From: Lysinibacillus sphaericus
GTDB taxonomy: Bacteria; Bacillota; Bacilli; Bacillales_A; Planococcaceae
Reading direction: 5' to 3'
DNA: 64,000 nt
NCBI RefSeq assembly: GCF_002982115.1
Contig: NZ_CP019980.1
Coordinates: 2,426,001-2,490,000 of the forward strand
Both the position numbers and the translations under genes were made by a program. Below, piece by piece: positions 26,289 through 36,783 of the stretch (within the stretch, counting starts at the first letter, position 1; every line of letters starts with the position of its first letter). A model generated the notes under the pieces. It saw only the letters and a list, made by a program, of their open reading frames with translations. It had not been told where the DNA came from and searched no databases.

Positions 26289-27869
26289 TTGAATAATAAA
26301 GAGTTTGTTTGGGATAGGGATTGAATCCATAGTTATTTATCCAATTGGTGTATATTCGAACGCTTTAAGTACTCGAATGCCTTAAACAATAGTGCTTTAC
26401 TTCGTATTTTTGGAAACAATAATGTTCAAACAGTTAAGCGTATTGAAGGCGTAGGAGATTACCTAAGAGACCTAGTAACCTTAAGTGGAATAGATGAAGG
26501 AAAAGCTATTGAAATATTTGGGATAAACTTAAAAAGTAGAAATTCATTGATATACAAGAAATTAAAACCCATATTAGGTTTAACATATGCTTATGCCATC
26601 AGAGAGAATATTACCATTTGTCCATGTTGCATTAAATTTGGCTTTCACAGTATTTTTCATCAAATAACCCTTTTTAAAACATGTATTTTTCATACAAATG
26701 AAACATTAGTAGATAGCTGTGAAAAGTGTGGAAAGGTTTTAGGGAAGTATCTCTTGTCCAATTTTTCAAATCCACCGTTTACTTGTGCATGTGGATTTTG
26801 TTTCTTAGATAATAATAATGTAATTTCAATTTTCAGAAGTTGGAAAAACAAATTTAGAATAGAAAATGAGGAGCTATTAAACCTCCTTAGCATATACAAA
26901 AGTCAAAAAGAAACTCCGTTACTAATCCAACCAATACGTATTTTAAGAAAAAATAATGAATTCGTCCAATCCAATTTAAGTCTGTTAATTGATTATCAAA
27001 AAAATTACTACTTAAACAAAGAATTAAACGAAAATACAATTTTAAAAGAAGTATATTCTCAGAACTTTTTTTCCTCTAAAAGTGCTTTAAAAAATATAAT
27101 GACCAACTACGAATACAATTTCAATTATCGTTATAACATTCGTTCATTCTTGCAAAAGGATAAGATTGACGCAGTGTTTTATGAGATTTATATGCAATCA
27201 AGAGATATTTATAAAGCCATTAAAAGATATTTAATGAAATACTATTTAAATGATCATAAGACTTGTATCCAATTAAATAATGAATTAAAAGCTAATGACT
27301 CTTTTTGTGGATTCGCTTTGGCTTTTACTTTTTGGAGAGAAGAGTTTGAAGAAATAAATTTATCTAAAAAAATAAAACAAGGCCCGGTTGAAACAAAAAT
27401 ATTTAACTATGAGTGTTATTTAGAAAGATTTTCTCTTTATCCTAAGGGTATTTATTCTAATTATCTAGAAGATTTATTAAATAATAGTTTTAAAATCACG
27501 CATGATTTTAATTTAATAGATATAAATCAAATTAAAAAAATAATAAATACGATGCTACCATATTTATTGCTCGAAAGGTTCGCTGAATATTTAGATTTGA
27601 TATTAAATCCTACAAAATATAAATCAAACAATTATTATTTACACGATATAATACCAATGCATTTAATTATAATAGAACAACACATACAAGATACTACAAT
27701 ATATCACCAAAATATATTTAATAAATTAGAAAAATTAATTCAAGACATGCAAAAAGAAAAAAATATATGCGGTTTTGATAAAAATATTAAATATGAACGG
27801 TATAGAACACCATCAGAGCTTGCAATTTTAAAGATGGATCTTAATAGGGGTGAGAATATAACTAATTAA
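26289..27869 (+). pseudogene. tniQ: TniQ/TnsD target-selection gene interrupted by an early TGA
   Basis: A 527-codon frame for the target-selecting DNA-binding subunit. A TTG at 26289 has a strong GGAGG 6 bases upstream, and the frame then meets TGA at 26322-26324 (codon 12). It continues without shift: IHSYLSNWCIFERFKYSNAL, then NSALLRIFGNNN. A TGG-to-TGA change (Trp to stop) is one simple origin. Downstream are TniQ features: zinc-finger pairs CPCC...H and CEKCG...CACGF around codons 115-175, then a long Lys/Asn-rich helical C-terminus typical of TnsD-like proteins. Restart at a distant TTG would remove about 86 residues of the TniQ domain. Loss of function is likely unless the stop is read through. 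Confidence 0.8.
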
Positions 27870-27963
27870 TGATAATAGTGAAGTGTATCTAATACTTCTT
27901 GAAGATTACGGTGAATATAGTGTCTAGTAAAGAATCAAATATATTTACTATTTGTGGTTAAAT

Positions 27964-27998
27964 AAAAGTAGTCTCCAATAAAATGGAGGCTACTTTTT
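27964..27998. terminator. Bidirectional terminator between tniQ and the DGQHR gene
   Basis: AAAAGTAGTCTCCA pairs with TGGAGGCTACTTTTT with one wobble, giving T-runs on both strands. It ends the plus-strand transposition genes and the minus-strand DGQHR gene. Confidence 0.8.
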
Positions 27999-28004
27999 AT
28001 ATAG

Positions 28005-29000
28005 CTAACCTTTAAGACAATTTAAAATATCATCAGCAAGCATTTTAGACCCTGCAGCACCTTTAATGTACTTTAAATTCCCTGAAGATAACCAATCAAT
28101 ATCTTTCAAATTTCTTAAAAGCTTTGTTAATTCAATAGAATCTGGTTGTTGGGATTTCATCGAATAGTTATCATTAATAATTTTATTCCCTACAATTGCC
28201 AATGCATTTAAACATGTAATATGTGTCATTCTATACAACTGATTATCGTCCCACTGTTCTGGAAACAAATCTTTAATTAAGTTGAAGTAAAATAAAGCCA
28301 TGTTTAATTTTCTTTCTTTAGAGAGACTTGCTAAAGCAGATTTTTTAGTTAATAAATTCATGATATTATATAGATTTTGCAATGTTACGTTTTTTTCTTT
28401 AGTTCTTCTTCCTATTAAGGTCCCTTTACTAAAGAAAGGGCTCTCTGGCTTAAGAATTAAGTTTGTAGCTACCCAGCTAAGGTCATCATTATCCCTATTT
28501 AAATAACGACTTAGTGATGTACCAATACCCTTAGCTTTTGAATTAATTACATCGAATAATTTAATTTCTTCATCCTCATCTAAATAATGAAAAGCTAGGA
28601 AGGGAACGTTAAGTGTACTATCGGTTTCATTGATATATTCACTAATTCCTCCTAATCTATGTTGCCCATCCATTAATGTAGCTTTCTTAGTGCATATCAA
28701 TCTCCCAAAATTTCTTCTATGTCCATCATAAGCATGAAACTCCCAATTTCCTGAGGCATTTAATAAAATTGGTGTGTAAAGAGCATCTTCACCCTGTGAA
28801 AGATAATTTGCAAAATCTTTACTTCTCTTTTTGTCTATAGGACGTTGATAGCCTTTGCCAGAAGGGTCGTTATAAAGTTTAGAGTATGAAAAATTGACTG
28901 CTATTTGAGATGATACAAAGCCTTGGTAAGTTACACGACCTCGCATCTTAGATTGTAATACATTTTCTATTGCTATATTTGAAGGTAAGTGATTACTCAT
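28005..29000 (-). CDS. DGQHR-domain protein (DndB-like)
   Basis: A 331-residue protein with the defining motif ATLMDGQHRLGG at about residue 110, preceded by YQRPIDKKRSKDFANYL, the order seen in DndB and related DGQHR proteins. DndB regulates the dnd DNA-phosphorothioation genes in other bacteria, and DGQHR proteins also occur in other DNA-modification clusters. No dnd, dpd or restriction genes lie nearby, so this is an orphan. It is divergent from an XRE regulator 132 bases away, which suggests the two form one controlled pair. Start ATG at 29000 has AAGGAG upstream. It may be a defence or element-maintenance gene; the molecular role is unknown. Confidence 0.82.
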   Translation of the reverse strand: MSNHLPSNIAIENVLQSKMRGRVTYQGFVSSQIAVNFSYSKLYNDPSGKGYQRPIDKKRSKDFANYLSQGEDALYTPILLNASGNWEFHAYDGHRRNFGRLICTKKATLMDGQHRLGGISEYINETDSTLNVPFLAFHYLDEDEEIKLFDVINSKAKGIGTSLSRYLNRDNDDLSWVATNLILKPESPFFSKGTLIGRRTKEKNVTLQNLYNIMNLLTKKSALASLSKERKLNMALFYFNLIKDLFPEQWDDNQLYRMTHITCLNALAIVGNKIINDNYSMKSQQPDSIELTKLLRNLKDIDWLSSGNLKYIKGAAGSKMLADDILNCLKG

Positions 29001-29132
29001 AATAAGAACTCCTTAAGTTAATTTAATACCCAAACATTATAGTACTTATAAGTACATATTTCAATCAAATTTATACTATATGTAACTGTAAGGTAGTACA
29101 AAGCTCACATAGTCTAAATGTGAGGTGATTTT

Positions 29133-29492
29133 GTGGATAGTTTAATCAAATTAGTTGGTAGCAACATCAAGGAAATTCGGAAATTGAAAAAACTAACTCA
29201 GGAAGAATTGGCCGAAAAATGTGGTCTGCAAACTTCATATTTGGCTGGGGTTGAAAGAGGGGATAGGAATATTACTATCCAGACCCTAGAAAAGATTACT
29301 GAAGGCTTGGAAGAAGCACCTAGTAGTATTTTTAAATTTGACACACTAAATTTTGATAATAAGTACTTTGAGAAAAAAGAGTTGGTTCTGATCTTACAAA
29401 ATCTAATTGAGGATAGAAATGAATCAGAAATCAGGTTGATTTTAAATATTGCGAATGAAGTATTTAATACTTATGAAAAAAAAGAGAAATAA
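29133..29492 (+). CDS. XRE-family helix-turn-helix regulator
   Basis: A 119-residue DNA-binding protein. The N-terminal HTH is clear at about 6-62 (IKEIRKLKKLTQEELAEKCG, then TSYLAGVERGDRNITIQTLE). The C-terminal half is acidic and helical and may mediate dimerisation. GTG start with AGGTG upstream. It is divergent from the DGQHR gene and is probably its regulator, or guards against over-expression; the shared region 29001-29132 would hold the operator, though I see no clear palindrome. Proteins of this type are common on mobile elements as control (C-protein-like) genes. Confidence 0.88.
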   Translation: MDSLIKLVGSNIKEIRKLKKLTQEELAEKCGLQTSYLAGVERGDRNITIQTLEKITEGLEEAPSSIFKFDTLNFDNKYFEKKELVLILQNLIEDRNESEIRLILNIANEVFNTYEKKEK

Positions 29493-29516
29493 TCAAGAAA
29501 TTGCTTTTAACTTCAA

Positions 29517-29545
29517 AAACCACTCAGTAGAGTGGTTTATTTTTA
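29517..29545 (+). terminator. Intrinsic terminator of the XRE gene
   Basis: AAACCACTC pairs with GAGTGGTTT across a 4-base loop, followed by ATTTTTAT. Confidence 0.78.
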
Positions 29546-29649
29546 TATTAAGAACAAAATAAGCATTTAATAACAATAGGGTTAAAATTATTGGTTTTTA
29601 TTTTTAAGATAAATACTTGCAAATTACAAATAATTTAAAGGGAATAAAA

Positions 29650-29703
29650 ATGAAAGAGCTGTTAGATACAGTTGTTATTGGAGGAGGGCAGGCTGAAAGT
29701 GAG
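29650..29703 (+). pseudogene. 5' fragment of an FAD-dependent oxidoreductase
   Basis: The sequence MKELLDTVVIGGGQAESER begins like a flavin monooxygenase or NAD(P)/FAD oxidoreductase (VVIGGGQAG dinucleotide loop), with a plausible GGGAAT ribosome site. Homology stops after about 16 codons. It appears to be the stump of a cargo gene lost by deletion, lying between the XRE gene and the germinant-receptor operon. Confidence 0.5.
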
Positions 29704-29737
29704 CGCGTTTTTTTATTTTATAATTACCTTTTGTGTT

Positions 29738-30817
29738 CTAATCTGTCAAAGGCACAATATTTAACTGATAATCAATCTTAATATCCATCTTCTTGAATAT
29801 TTCAATCCATTCTTTTTCATCCATTGGTTTTGAAAAAGGTTTTAATGTATGAATACCTAGCTGTAATGGATCTACCTTCAATTCTTGCATCTTTTTTATT
29901 AGCTCTTGTGTTTGTTTTTCAAGTTTGAATTGGATTTCTTTTTTCAAATCTTCTAATTCCTTTGGTTCAAAAATTTGCTTTTCTCCCCGGTATTCTTCAA
30001 TTCTCGAGTCTAAATTCACTGTATAGGTCATTGTAGACAAGCTATTATTGATCTCTACTTTCGTATTAGACCTAACATGACCTAGAACAACTTCTAAATC
30101 TGGGATTGGCAGAACTGATAAGTAGTAATCATCTTTTAACAGTTGGAAGATGCGATCATCAAAAGTTGTTATTATTTCAACTAGTTTATCATTTTGAAAC
30201 AGGGCTGTACCTTCATAACTGATAGCGTCATTTTCTATTTTAAATACAGGTAAGAAAGGATCTGAATAAGGCGTATATAATAAATTTTTAAATTCATGTA
30301 AATTAACAACGCTAATTTCGCCCTGATTCTTTTCCTCATAATGCTTCAGCATTCGGTAAAAAGAGTAATCAAGATTGTCTTGTTTATCCAATTGATTTTC
30401 CAAGTAACCTTCAAAATTTCCTTTTACGACAACTAAATAAATTCTTAAAGAAATATCCGGATCATTTAATAACACATTAATAATGGACATAATTCCTTCT
30501 TTACCAATGTCTTCATTAATAATCAGCATTCTCATTTGCCCAGATTTCATTTCCTGGTAAAAGTTTGAGTTAAAGACCATTAATCCTTCTTTTATTAAGC
30601 TTACTTCTCGCGTCATCACACTCTTTTTTTCTTTGCTTAGAGGAGGCAATATCGTACTAATTTTTATTTTACCTTCATCCCCTTTACGAAGTGATAAAAA
30701 TGTGACTGGAGCAAGCTCTTCAATAATGTTATTTTCAGTAAATGGGGCACATCCAGTTAACCATACTGCAATAAATAAAATTGAAAATTTTTTAGCCATC
30801 TTCTTTCGTAGTATCAT
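29738..30817 (-). CDS. gerC: Spore germinant receptor subunit C (lipoprotein), transposon-borne
   Basis: A 359-residue GerC/GerAC-family lipoprotein of the spore inner membrane. The lipobox is WLTGC near residue 23, followed by three alpha/beta domains characteristic of the family, with LHEFKNLLYTPYSDPFLP in the middle part. ATG at 30817 has AAAGGGAG 9 bases upstream and overlaps the 3' end of the B-subunit gene by 26 bases. It is the last gene of a gerA-gerB-gerC unit, as in the classical gerA operon order. It lies inside the Tn7-like element, so it is acquired cargo. It differs clearly in sequence from the chromosomal C subunit at 57519, so the two receptors probably answer different nutrients. 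Confidence 0.85.
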   Translation of the reverse strand: MILRKKMAKKFSILFIAVWLTGCAPFTENNIIEELAPVTFLSLRKGDEGKIKISTILPPLSKEKKSVMTREVSLIKEGLMVFNSNFYQEMKSGQMRMLIINEDIGKEGIMSIINVLLNDPDISLRIYLVVVKGNFEGYLENQLDKQDNLDYSFYRMLKHYEEKNQGEISVVNLHEFKNLLYTPYSDPFLPVFKIENDAISYEGTALFQNDKLVEIITTFDDRIFQLLKDDYYLSVLPIPDLEVVLGHVRSNTKVEINNSLSTMTYTVNLDSRIEEYRGEKQIFEPKELEDLKKEIQFKLEKQTQELIKKMQELKVDPLQLGIHTLKPFSKPMDEKEWIEIFKKMDIKIDYQLNIVPLTD

Positions 30818-31934
30818 GTTTATGAACTCCCTTTATCTTCATAGCTACGATAATAATAATTGGAACCGCAAAATAACTTAAGCTTCCTGCAATAATTTGA
30901 AGATTAAGTAAAACAACTTGTTTTTCATCTGACTTCCAAATCCATTCATTCACAAGTAACATTCCAATAAAAATTATAAATACACTGAAAATAAAGCCTA
31001 TACGACTGGAAGGTTTATACACTTTCTCGTTAACTACTTTAGATGCTCCATAAAACAACAGAAGAAAAATTGATCCCGCAAAGACGATGTTAAATAATTC
31101 TAAGGCAAGCATGACCATATCAATACGTTCAATTACTGGATTTTGAAAGTAACGGGCCATAGTGACAATTGGAAATGGGGTTTTGCTTAAATAATTGGAA
31201 CCGAAATAGAATAAGGATGCCATATAAAAGGTTACATACTCTATAACGGTTAGCGCATTTCCATAAGACAAATAACGAAATGTCCTATTATTTGCTTTAA
31301 ACCATGGTCCTAAAAAAACCAGAAATTCAGGCCCTGAAAAAGAAGATAATATTAATAATATTCCTTTCCAGGAATCCCTTGTTAATTCCATTGGAATAAT
31401 AGGGTACAAATCACTGAGATGAGCTATTGGAGGAAAGAAGAAAAATACAAAGAATAAGAACATCCAAAATGTACAAAAAAAAGAAATTATGACAAAACGT
31501 ATCGTTTTTCCAACACCCTTCCAAGCTACATACAAACAAGTCAACAGTATAAAAAAGATAAGCCAATTGGAATCTGTAGCTGGAAACATAAATATTTGTA
31601 CTATTTCGGTGAAGCCTAACATAATAACGAAAAGTTTAAGCAGGATAAAGAACAGACCGACCAGAGAAAGAAAACGTACAAGTTTTTTTCCGAATAATTG
31701 GACAAATCCGTTATAACCATCGCTAGAAAACCGGGTTAAAAACCATCTGGATAAAAGAAGAATGTTTAGTTGGGACAATAAGCCGACCAATATAATAACC
31801 CAAATCATATATGGATGGATTAAATACCTCGGCATAATTAAGAAAAAGTAAAGTAATTGGAGGCGATTAACCATCAACATGATATAGAACCCGTTATAGG
31901 TTTCATTCTTATTAAATAATTGAAGGGCTTCCAT
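30792..31934 (-). CDS. gerB: Spore germinant receptor subunit B (APC-family permease-like), transposon-borne
   Basis: A 380-residue integral membrane protein of the GerB/endospore family, related to amino-acid permeases. About ten hydrophobic helices are visible, starting with NRLQLLYFFLIMPRYL and including FVIMLGFTEIVQIFMF and a Phe/Trp-rich segment at about 140-165. In such receptors the B subunit is thought to bind the germinant. ATG has AGGAG 9 bases upstream and lies 4 bases after the A-subunit stop codon, so the genes are coupled. It is intact and of usual length (about 365-380). The germinant cannot be predicted. Confidence 0.88.
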   Translation of the reverse strand: MEALQLFNKNETYNGFYIMLMVNRLQLLYFFLIMPRYLIHPYMIWVIILVGLLSQLNILLLSRWFLTRFSSDGYNGFVQLFGKKLVRFLSLVGLFFILLKLFVIMLGFTEIVQIFMFPATDSNWLIFFILLTCLYVAWKGVGKTIRFVIISFFCTFWMFLFFVFFFFPPIAHLSDLYPIIPMELTRDSWKGILLILSSFSGPEFLVFLGPWFKANNRTFRYLSYGNALTVIEYVTFYMASLFYFGSNYLSKTPFPIVTMARYFQNPVIERIDMVMLALELFNIVFAGSIFLLLFYGASKVVNEKVYKPSSRIGFIFSVFIIFIGMLLVNEWIWKSDEKQVVLLNLQIIAGSLSYFAVPIIIIVAMKIKGVHKHDTTKEDG

Positions 31935-31938
31935 CAGT

Positions 31939-33414
31939 TCATCTCCTAGCTTGATATCTTTTCTTCTTCAGTGGTTTAAGATGTTCCGGCCGTTCCTTCA
32001 TTTTAACTAAAGGCCCTCTAATGAATAAATCAAGCCAATCTTTTCCGTAGAAAGGAGCTACAGGAGATAAATATGGCTGCCTTAGTGAAGATAATCCATT
32101 AAGGTGAGCTAAAATGATAATCATCGCAAGAACAATCCCTATAATCCCTAGAAACGAAGAACACACAAGAAGAATGAATTGAATTAATGAATTTGCCTTT
32201 GTCACAAGGTAATTAGGAACAAGAAAGGATGCGATAGTTGAAATTCCTACCATGACAATTAACACTTTACTAGCCAAACCAGCCTCAACTGCTGCTTGAC
32301 CAATTACAATACCCCCAATAACCCCAAGTGTTTGACCAGTCTTTGTTGGCATCCTTAAACTTGCTTCTTTTATAATTTCAATAAAAATCAACATGATAAA
32401 TGCTTCCCAAAAAGGAGTGAAAGGAAGCTTGCTCCTTGATTCCACCAAGACGAAAAGCGTTTGTAAAGGAATCATTTGATAGTGATGAGTTGTTAGTGCC
32501 ACGTAGAAAGGAATTAATGTGATAGAGAGAATAAAACTTACATATCTTATGATGCGCAAAAAACTCGCAACGACCCAACGATTAATATAATCCTCTGGTG
32601 ATTGGAACAAATGAAACATAGTAATAGGGGCAACTAACGCAAAAGGTGTATTGTCTACCAGGATCGTAATTTTTCCTATTCCCAGGGAATAAGCAACAAC
32701 ATCAGGTCGGTCAGTCTGCTGAAACTGAGGAAAAATACTGTCTGGATTTTCCTCAATAAATGCAGCTACTTGAGATGATTCAAAGAAGAGATCATAATTA
32801 ATTTCTAAAATTTTCTTTTTCGCAATTGAAACAAATTCTGGATTGGTCAGTCCCTCTATGTACAATAAGACAACATTTGTCTCACTTAAAGAACCAACGG
32901 TGAACTTCTCTGTTTTCAGTTCATGTGTTGGAAGGCGTTTCCGAATAAGTGTAATATTTTGTTCAAGCTGTTCACTGAAGCTGTCCTTTGCTCCTAATAG
33001 GATGGTTTCAGTATCCGATGGTTCAATTGCACGTCCAAGCGGATTTTTTAATGGGATAGCGAACCAAAGGTTTGACGAAGAGTCAAATAACACAACAGAT
33101 CCTTGAAACAGCTGCTTTTTCGCTTCATTTAAAGTAGAAATAGAGTTAATTGTTGAATGAACATAGTATTCTTGAATGGACTGTTTGGAACGATTAGATA
33201 AAGGTTTTACAATGCTTTCATTTAATCTCTCTTGGTCAATTAAGGTTCTTATGTAGATAAGAACAACATGTTGATTTTCAGAAATGTTAAGCTCGACAAA
33301 TTCCGCATCATCCATTTGAACGAGGGCTTTTTTTAGAGACTCTATTGATATTTTTAATTCCACATTTGATTGAGAAACAGGCTTATTTTCATTTGATTGT
33401 ATTTTCCGAAACAT
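31939..33414 (-). CDS. gerA: Spore germinant receptor subunit A, transposon-borne
   Basis: A 491-residue GerA-family protein. The N-terminal soluble half (about 1-280) contains the family stretch DSFSEQLEQNITLIRKRLP and TERPDVVAYS-like residues (TDRPDVVAYSLG), then come about five membrane helices (about 285-450) with QTLGVIGGIVIGQAAVEAGL, and a short basic tail. In the receptor complex the A subunit oligomerises and forms an ion channel for germination. The start has AGGAA upstream. It heads the A-B-C operon. Length is near the 480-510 norm, so the gene is probably functional. I see no convincing sigma-G promoter upstream, although such sites tolerate much variation. Confidence 0.9.
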   Translation of the reverse strand: MFRKIQSNENKPVSQSNVELKISIESLKKALVQMDDAEFVELNISENQHVVLIYIRTLIDQERLNESIVKPLSNRSKQSIQEYYVHSTINSISTLNEAKKQLFQGSVVLFDSSSNLWFAIPLKNPLGRAIEPSDTETILLGAKDSFSEQLEQNITLIRKRLPTHELKTEKFTVGSLSETNVVLLYIEGLTNPEFVSIAKKKILEINYDLFFESSQVAAFIEENPDSIFPQFQQTDRPDVVAYSLGIGKITILVDNTPFALVAPITMFHLFQSPEDYINRWVVASFLRIIRYVSFILSITLIPFYVALTTHHYQMIPLQTLFVLVESRSKLPFTPFWEAFIMLIFIEIIKEASLRMPTKTGQTLGVIGGIVIGQAAVEAGLASKVLIVMVGISTIASFLVPNYLVTKANSLIQFILLVCSSFLGIIGIVLAMIIILAHLNGLSSLRQPYLSPVAPFYGKDWLDLFIRGPLVKMKERPEHLKPLKKKRYQARR

Positions 33415-33544
33415 GTATATTCCTCATCTCTATAAAAAAATGCATCTTTGAAAGAACGGTAAAATTCCATGTTAATGCGATTTTTAGCTCCTTAAGTGTT
33501 AAGTATTTATACACCTTAACCACCTAAGACATCAAAGGTGATCC

Positions 33545-33965
33545 ATACAACAAGGATTACGCTCCATCAATTCTTTTAACAATTGGGGATACAGGAGCAT
33601 TAATGAGCTTTTAAATAATTTCACTCGAATATAACTAGCTAATACAGATCGCTGGCGTCAAATTGTAACGCTTCTATTTGCCACTATTACAACGATTTGA
33701 ATGATTTAACATTTAGCTTTACCAGATACTCATGGATTTACACACCAGCTAGCTCCTTTATTAAATATCTTACGCTTTTTTCTGCTATTATTTTTGCTGA
33801 CTAATGGCACTATGAATATTGCTAGTGATAAAGAATCAGGCTGGCTTGGGTGATAACGAAAATATTTAAAGATGAGTCAATAGTTCTTAACCCACGAAGT
33901 ATATTGTAATATGTGTAGTCTTAGCAGGAGTTATCCTGTGTTTTTTATTATCGTCTAAGGGCTAA
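33545..33965 (+). pseudogene. Degenerate membrane-protein (transporter-like) gene remnant
   Basis: Several short open stretches on the plus strand read like hydrophobic helices broken by stops: RWRQIVTLLFATITTI, LLNILRFFLLLFLLTNGTMN, and a convincing C-terminal helix KYIVICVVLAGVILCFLLS followed by SKG and a stop at 33963. Order and character suggest a decayed MFS-type transporter. I cannot align it to a named family by eye. It and the following AT-rich bases fill the 800-base gap before the HxlR gene. Confidence 0.35.
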
Positions 33966-34162
33966 GTAAATGAATTTTCTTTGAAAAAGACCTTGGACAA
34001 AAAGGCATTTTTTATAGGGGAATACCATCGTATTAAGCAACATACTTTTGGTAATCGAAAAAAACATTTTATGTAAATATTAATTGAGAAGAATTATTTA
34101 TATATTTTATAGTGCTAAATGCAAATTTTCATCACCAAAAATAATTGTTTGGGAACATTCAA

Positions 34163-34202
34163 AAAGCCACGAAACGCCTTCATATCAGCGTTTCGTGGCT
34201 TT
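34163..34202 (-). terminator. Intrinsic terminator of the HxlR-type gene
   Basis: AAAGCCACGAAACGC pairs perfectly with GCGTTTCGTGGCTTT across a 10-base loop, followed by T residues on the minus strand. Confidence 0.82.
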
Positions 34203-34227
34203 CATTTTAAAATCGTTTGTGAGCTCG

Positions 34228-34590
34228 TTATTCAACTGAAGTTTTATCAGCATTTTCTTTCAAAAATTCTCTGAAATTATCTCCCCAATCACAAATGGAA
34301 TTTACAACAGGTTCTAAGCGTAAACCAATTTCACTTAGTTGATACTCTACTCTAGGAGGCACAACAGGGTATACATCTCTAACAATGATTTGATCTTCTT
34401 CTAATTCCCTTAATTGTCTAATTAACATACGTTGATTGACATCGGGAAGGTATCGCTGTATTTCACTTAACCTTAAAGGAGACTGTTGGAGTAAACACCA
34501 TATAATCGCTATTTTCCAACGTCCACCTATAACGGATAAAGCCAAATCTTTGCCAGTGAAAAAAGTTTTTTCTTTATAATGGATTTCCAT
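34228..34590 (-). CDS. HxlR/MarR-like winged-helix regulator (candidate formaldehyde/thiol sensor)
   Basis: A 120-residue HxlR-family dimeric repressor or activator: winged-helix core with SVIGGRWKIAIIWCLL, RLSEIQRYLPDVNQRMLIRQ and the wing VPPRVEYQLSEIG. B. subtilis HxlR controls formaldehyde fixation, and relatives that sense reactive electrophiles often use an N-terminal Cys. Here that Cys is absent; cysteines occur at about residues 32 and 97 instead. GGGG lies 9 bases before the ATG. It is divergent from the glutathione-dependent formaldehyde genes, so it is very likely their regulator; the shared region (34591-34717) would hold its site. Effector unproven. Confidence 0.88.
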   Translation of the reverse strand: MEIHYKEKTFFTGKDLALSVIGGRWKIAIIWCLLQQSPLRLSEIQRYLPDVNQRMLIRQLRELEEDQIIVRDVYPVVPPRVEYQLSEIGLRLEPVVNSICDWGDNFREFLKENADKTSVE

Positions 34591-34663
34591 ATATTGTTAC
34601 CCCTTTACTATTAATGTTTCATTTATAGTGACAAAAAAGTCAGTATTGTATAGTTTATCATAA

Positions 34664-35833
<1,170 letters not shown>

Positions 35834-35837
35834 GAAA

Positions 35838-36671
35838 GTGAGTCTTAAACTTATTGAAAAACATCGCTCTTTCGGCGGTGAGCAATATAAATACCGTCAT
35901 TATTCACAAAGTTTAAAATGTGATATGACATTTAGTATCTACTTACCAGCAAATAAAGAAGAAAAAAAAATCCCCCTAATTTGGTGGCTATCTGGCTTAA
36001 CTTGTACAGATGATAATTTTAGTCAAAAAAGTGGATTTCAAAGATTAGCTGAAAAATATCAAGTGGCAGTCATTATTCCGGATACTTCACCACGTGGGGG
36101 TAATGTTGCTAATAATGAGGGATGGGATCTTGGACAAGGGGCAGGTTTTTATTTAAATGCGACACAAGATCCTTGGGCAAAGCACTATAACATGTATACG
36201 TATATAGTAGATGAATTAACTGCCATTGCGACATCTTTAATACCTCATTATTCAGGTGAACAAAGTATAATGGGTCACTCCATGGGGGGACATGGCGCAT
36301 TAGTGATTGGTATGAAAAATGCTACCATATTCAAAGCGATTTCTGCCTTTTCGCCTATTTCAAATCCTAGTGAAGTCCAATGGGGAATAAATGCGTTCTC
36401 AACTTATTTAGGTGAAGATAAAGCTTCCTGGAAAGAATGGGATGCGTCAGAACTGGTCAAAGAAGCTGGTATGCCGCCTATTCTCATTACGCAAGGAACG
36501 CAAGATGAGTTTTATCCAAAACAATTAGATGAAACAAATTTTTTAAAGAATGCAAGGGAAAATAATCATTTAGTACATTACAAGAAAGCTGAAGGTTATG
36601 ATCATAGTTATTTCTTTATTGCAACTTTTTTAGAGGAGCATTTCGCTTTCCATATGGAATACTTAAGATAA
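35838..36671 (+). CDS. fghA: S-formylglutathione hydrolase
   Basis: A 277-residue esterase-fold serine hydrolase that cleaves S-formylglutathione to formate and glutathione, the second step of formaldehyde detoxification. Recognised by SLKLIEKHRSFGGEQ at the start, LIWWLSGLTCTDDNF, DTSPRGGNV, nucleophile Ser in GHSMGGHGAL (about 146), and the terminal His in GYDHSYFFI. I use the GTG at 35838, with GGAG 9 bases upstream, which yields the 277 residues typical of FrmB/FghA; an ATG 15 bases earlier lies inside the previous gene. It is in one transcript with frmA. Confidence 0.95.
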   Translation: MSLKLIEKHRSFGGEQYKYRHYSQSLKCDMTFSIYLPANKEEKKIPLIWWLSGLTCTDDNFSQKSGFQRLAEKYQVAVIIPDTSPRGGNVANNEGWDLGQGAGFYLNATQDPWAKHYNMYTYIVDELTAIATSLIPHYSGEQSIMGHSMGGHGALVIGMKNATIFKAISAFSPISNPSEVQWGINAFSTYLGEDKASWKEWDASELVKEAGMPPILITQGTQDEFYPKQLDETNFLKNARENNHLVHYKKAEGYDHSYFFIATFLEEHFAFHMEYLR

Positions 36672-36783
36672 TTTCTTTTATATCCATATTTTAGCAGAAT
36701 GTGGATATTCTCAATCATTTCCTTTTGTCGTGCATTGCAGGTAACTAAATAATATATAAGAAACAGCTGAAGGGGTGAGCAAA

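Noticed and set aside
26547-27869. tniQ starting at the TTG at 26547
   Set aside because: There is no ribosome site, and conserved-looking TniQ sequence continues upstream in frame to a well-placed TTG at 26289; the early TGA is the better explanation.
33415-33540. Possible sigma-G promoter for the mobile gerA operon
   Set aside because: A GCAT box occurs in the leader but no acceptable -10 element at proper spacing was found by eye.
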